64,000 nt of DNA from Nocardioides pinisoli (lineage in GTDB: Bacteria > Actinomycetota > Actinomycetes > Propionibacteriales > Nocardioidaceae). The notes beneath the pieces are model-generated. The model saw only the letters and a program-made list of their open reading frames with translations, searched no databases and had not been told where the DNA came from. Below, one piece after another: positions 62,108-64,000 of this stretch. The stretch lies in contig NZ_JANARS010000013.1 in assembly GCF_024199985.1 (NCBI RefSeq), positions 1 through 64,000 on the forward strand, read 5' to 3'. Position 1 is the stretch's first letter; each line of letters opens with the position of its first letter. A program made the translations under genes and the position numbers.

Positions 62108-64000
62108 CTAGGACCGGAGCCTTCGGGGGATGCCGGTGTCGAGCTCGGGTGGCTCGGCGATGCGGAGCTTGACGTCGACGCAGAAGAGCCCGTGGGCGTT
62201 GACGACCACCGGCTCGAGGGTGAGGTCGGCGACGTGGGGGACGTCGACGGCCAACCGGCCCACCGACGTCACCAGCGCCTCGAGCGGGGCGAGGTCGACC
62301 TCCTCGAGGCCGTGGTCGCCGACAAGCTGGGGCCAGAGCCGGAGGGCCCGCACCGCACGCGCCGCGTCCGCCACCCCGACCGGCGGCAGCAGCAGGACCT
62401 CCTCGGCCCAGCCGCCCACCGGTCCTGCGCCGCTGGCGACCCGCACGAGGGGACCGAGCTGCGGGTCGCGCACCAGGCCCACGGAGGCGAGGTGTCCGAG
62501 TACGAGGGGCTGGACCAGCACGTCGACGTCCTCGCGGCCGAGCTCGTCGGCGAAGCGTCGTACGGCGTCGGCGACGTCCTCGCCGCTGCGCAGGTCGATC
62601 CGCACCAGCCCGCGGTCCGACTTGTGGAGCACGGTCGGGTCGGCCACCTTCACCGCGACCGGGTAGCCGATCTGGGCAGCCACCGACGCCGCCTCGTCGG
62701 GCCCGCGCGCGAGCCGGCCGACGAGGGTGATGCCGTAGGGAGCCAGCAGCTCGGCGTGCGCGGAGGGCGCCAACCACTCCGGCTCGCCGCGGCGGGCCGC
62801 CAGCCGTGAGCGGGCCCACGTGCGGGCGTGGACCCCGCGGGTGCCGAGCTCCACCTCTGGTTGGTCGGCCGGGACGCGGCGCCAGGCGGCGTAGCGCATC
62901 GCCCGACCGAGCGCACCGATCGCCGCGTCGGTCGTGCGGTAGACGGTGACGCCCGGCAGCCCGCGCGCCGCGTCGAAGGCCGCTCCGGGCGTGACCAGGA
63001 GCAGGGGCACGTCAGCGCCCGCGGGTCGCGCCCGGGCGACGGCGTCGAACAGCGCGGCCCGGTCGGTGAGCCGGTTGGCCACGAGGACGACCAGCACGGC
63101 GTCGGCCTCGCCCGCGTCGAGCACGGCGCGGAGTGCCGCGGTGAGCTCGGCCGGCGTGACGTCGGCCCCGAGGTCGACCGGGTTGCGTACGTCGACCGCG
63201 CCCGGGACCGCGGCCCGCACGGCGGCGCCGAGGCCGTAGGAGGTCGGTGTCACGAGCATGCCCTGGCCGTCGGCCCGGTCCGTGGTGAGCGCGCCCACGC
63301 CGCCGGTGTTGGACACGATGCACACCCGGAGCCCCGCCGGCAGCGGCTGCTCCACGAGCAGCAGGGCGGTCTCGGTCAGCTCCGCGCCGGTGCGGCAGGC
63401 GATCACCCCCGACTGGTCGAGCAACGCGTCCACCCCGACCCCGACGGTCGAGGAGGCCGACGGGTCCTGACGGGCCCGCGACCGGCCGCCCACGACCGCC
63501 AGCAGCGGCTTGTGCTCGGCGAAGCGTCGAGCGGTGCGGGCGAACTTGAGCGCGTTGCCGAACGACTCCAGGTAGAGCGCACCCGCAGTGACCGACTCGT
63601 CGTCCATCCAGGCGGCCAGGAGGTCGTTGCTGGACACGTCGACCTTGTCGCCGAGGGAGACGAAGGCCTGCACGCCGAGACCGACGTCGCGGGCGAGGTC
63701 GAGGAGGGCGAAGCCCATGCCGCCCGACTGGGACGCGACGGCGAGTCCCCCCACCGCAGGCACGTCGTGGAGCAACGTCGCGTCGAGCCCGTCGCCGTTG
63801 GCCAGGACGCCCTGCGAGTTGGGGCCGACCAGGCGGAGGCTGTGCGCGCGGGCGAGGCCCAGCAGCTCGCTGCGCCGCTCGTCGCTGCCGGTGCCGGAGA
63901 AGCCCGACGAGACGACCACCGCTGCGCCGGCCCCGTTGGCGGCCGCGTCACGCAGCACGTCGGCGACCCCGTCCGCCGGGACCGTGACCACGACGAGGTC
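62108..64000 (-). CDS. ADP-forming acetyl/acyl-CoA synthetase or acyl-CoA ligase, partial
   Basis: The open frame runs off the right edge, giving 630 residues of the C-terminal part. The visible start (DLVVVTVPADGVADVL) is the end of a CoA-binding domain. Then comes a succinyl-CoA synthetase-like flavodoxin domain (GFSGTGSDERRSELLGLARA, LVGPNSQGVLAN; SQSGGMGFALL, STVGVGVDALL). An ATP-grasp domain closes the protein (GITLVGRLARGPDEAASVAA; IGYPVAVKVADPTVLHKSDR; LTLEPVVVNAHGLFCVDVKL). It would make acyl-CoA with ATP and CoA, or act as a protein acetyltransferase of the Pat-like type without a GNAT domain in view. No GNAT domain is seen in the visible part. Confidence 0.85.
   Translation of the reverse strand, partial: DLVVVTVPADGVADVLRDAAANGAGAAVVVSSGFSGTGSDERRSELLGLARAHSLRLVGPNSQGVLANGDGLDATLLHDVPAVGGLAVASQSGGMGFALLDLARDVGLGVQAFVSLGDKVDVSSNDLLAAWMDDESVTAGALYLESFGNALKFARTARRFAEHKPLLAVVGGRSRARQDPSASSTVGVGVDALLDQSGVIACRTGAELTETALLLVEQPLPAGLRVCIVSNTGGVGALTTDRADGQGMLVTPTSYGLGAAVRAAVPGAVDVRNPVDLGADVTPAELTAALRAVLDAGEADAVLVVLVANRLTDRAALFDAVARARPAGADVPLLLVTPGAAFDAARGLPGVTVYRTTDAAIGALGRAMRYAAWRRVPADQPEVELGTRGVHARTWARSRLAARRGEPEWLAPSAHAELLAPYGITLVGRLARGPDEAASVAAQIGYPVAVKVADPTVLHKSDRGLVRIDLRSGEDVADAVRRFADELGREDVDVLVQPLVLGHLASVGLVRDPQLGPLVRVASGAGPVGGWAEEVLLLPPVGVADAARAVRALRLWPQLVGDHGLEEVDLAPLEALVTSVGRLAVDVPHVADLTLEPVVVNAHGLFCVDVKLRIAEPPELDTGIPRRLRS

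Overview
The window comes from a high-G+C actinobacterium, most likely Nocardioides or a close relative in Nocardioidaceae. I infer this from the very high G+C content visible throughout, the mycobacterial-type ImuA'/ImuB/DnaE2 mutasome with actinobacterial SOS boxes, DUF222-HNH genes, DevR/DosR-type regulators, SigF-type sigma factors and many leaderless genes. I see no rRNA, tRNA, phage or insertion sequence. It reads as chromosome with a strong accessory and stress-response flavour.

Layout. 0-2 kb: two small minus-strand genes (one cut by the left edge) and an MFS transporter. 2-7.6 kb: a dormancy/hypoxia-type locus with a DevS-like kinase, two DevR-like regulators, small proteins, several DosR-type boxes and three fossil genes (P-type ATPase, PEP synthase/PPDK, universal stress protein). 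7.6-11 kb: DUF2252, a DUF7144 membrane protein, a frameshifted nonapeptide-repeat protein and an RDD protein. 11-15 kb: gene-poor, with a DUF222-HNH gene, palindromic repeats and decayed genes. 15-21.5 kb: a surface-polysaccharide locus (membrane glycosyltransferase, flippase, methyltransferase, sugar aminotransferase, sulfotransferase, GT2). 21.5-28 kb: the SOS mutasome dnaE2, imuB, imuA'. 28-34.3 kb: secreted PLD-like and EEP hydrolases, a sigma-region-4 protein, a thiolase, small membrane proteins with a TetR regulator, and a nuclease. 34.4-42.3 kb: an EF-G-like GTPase, then jetA-jetB-jetC (MksF-MksE-MksB) with no jetD. 42.5-47.6 kb: a GerW/SRPBCC gene pair merged tail to tail, a SigF-type sigma factor and pta-ackA. 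47.6-50.1 kb: a second DUF222-HNH gene with the same repeats, then HU. 50.2-62 kb: envelope and stress genes, many behind one shared palindrome. 62-64 kb: an ADP-forming acyl-CoA synthetase cut by the right edge.

The observation I rate highest is a 17-bp palindrome, TCACCC-N5-GGGTGA. It occurs in at least eight places at 9.6 kb and 53-62 kb, always next to gene starts. A -10-like hexamer (commonly CANNNT or TANNNT) begins 23-24 nt after its end, often on both sides of the same palindrome and often followed immediately by a leaderless start codon. This looks like the binding site of one activator, centred near -43, controlling an undescribed envelope/stress regulon. Also notable are an orphan JetABC condensin without its nuclease, identical upstream elements on two SigF-like genes, SOS boxes lying exactly in the -35/-10 spacer of both mutasome promoters, and two DUF222-HNH copies with overlapping SOS-like operators.
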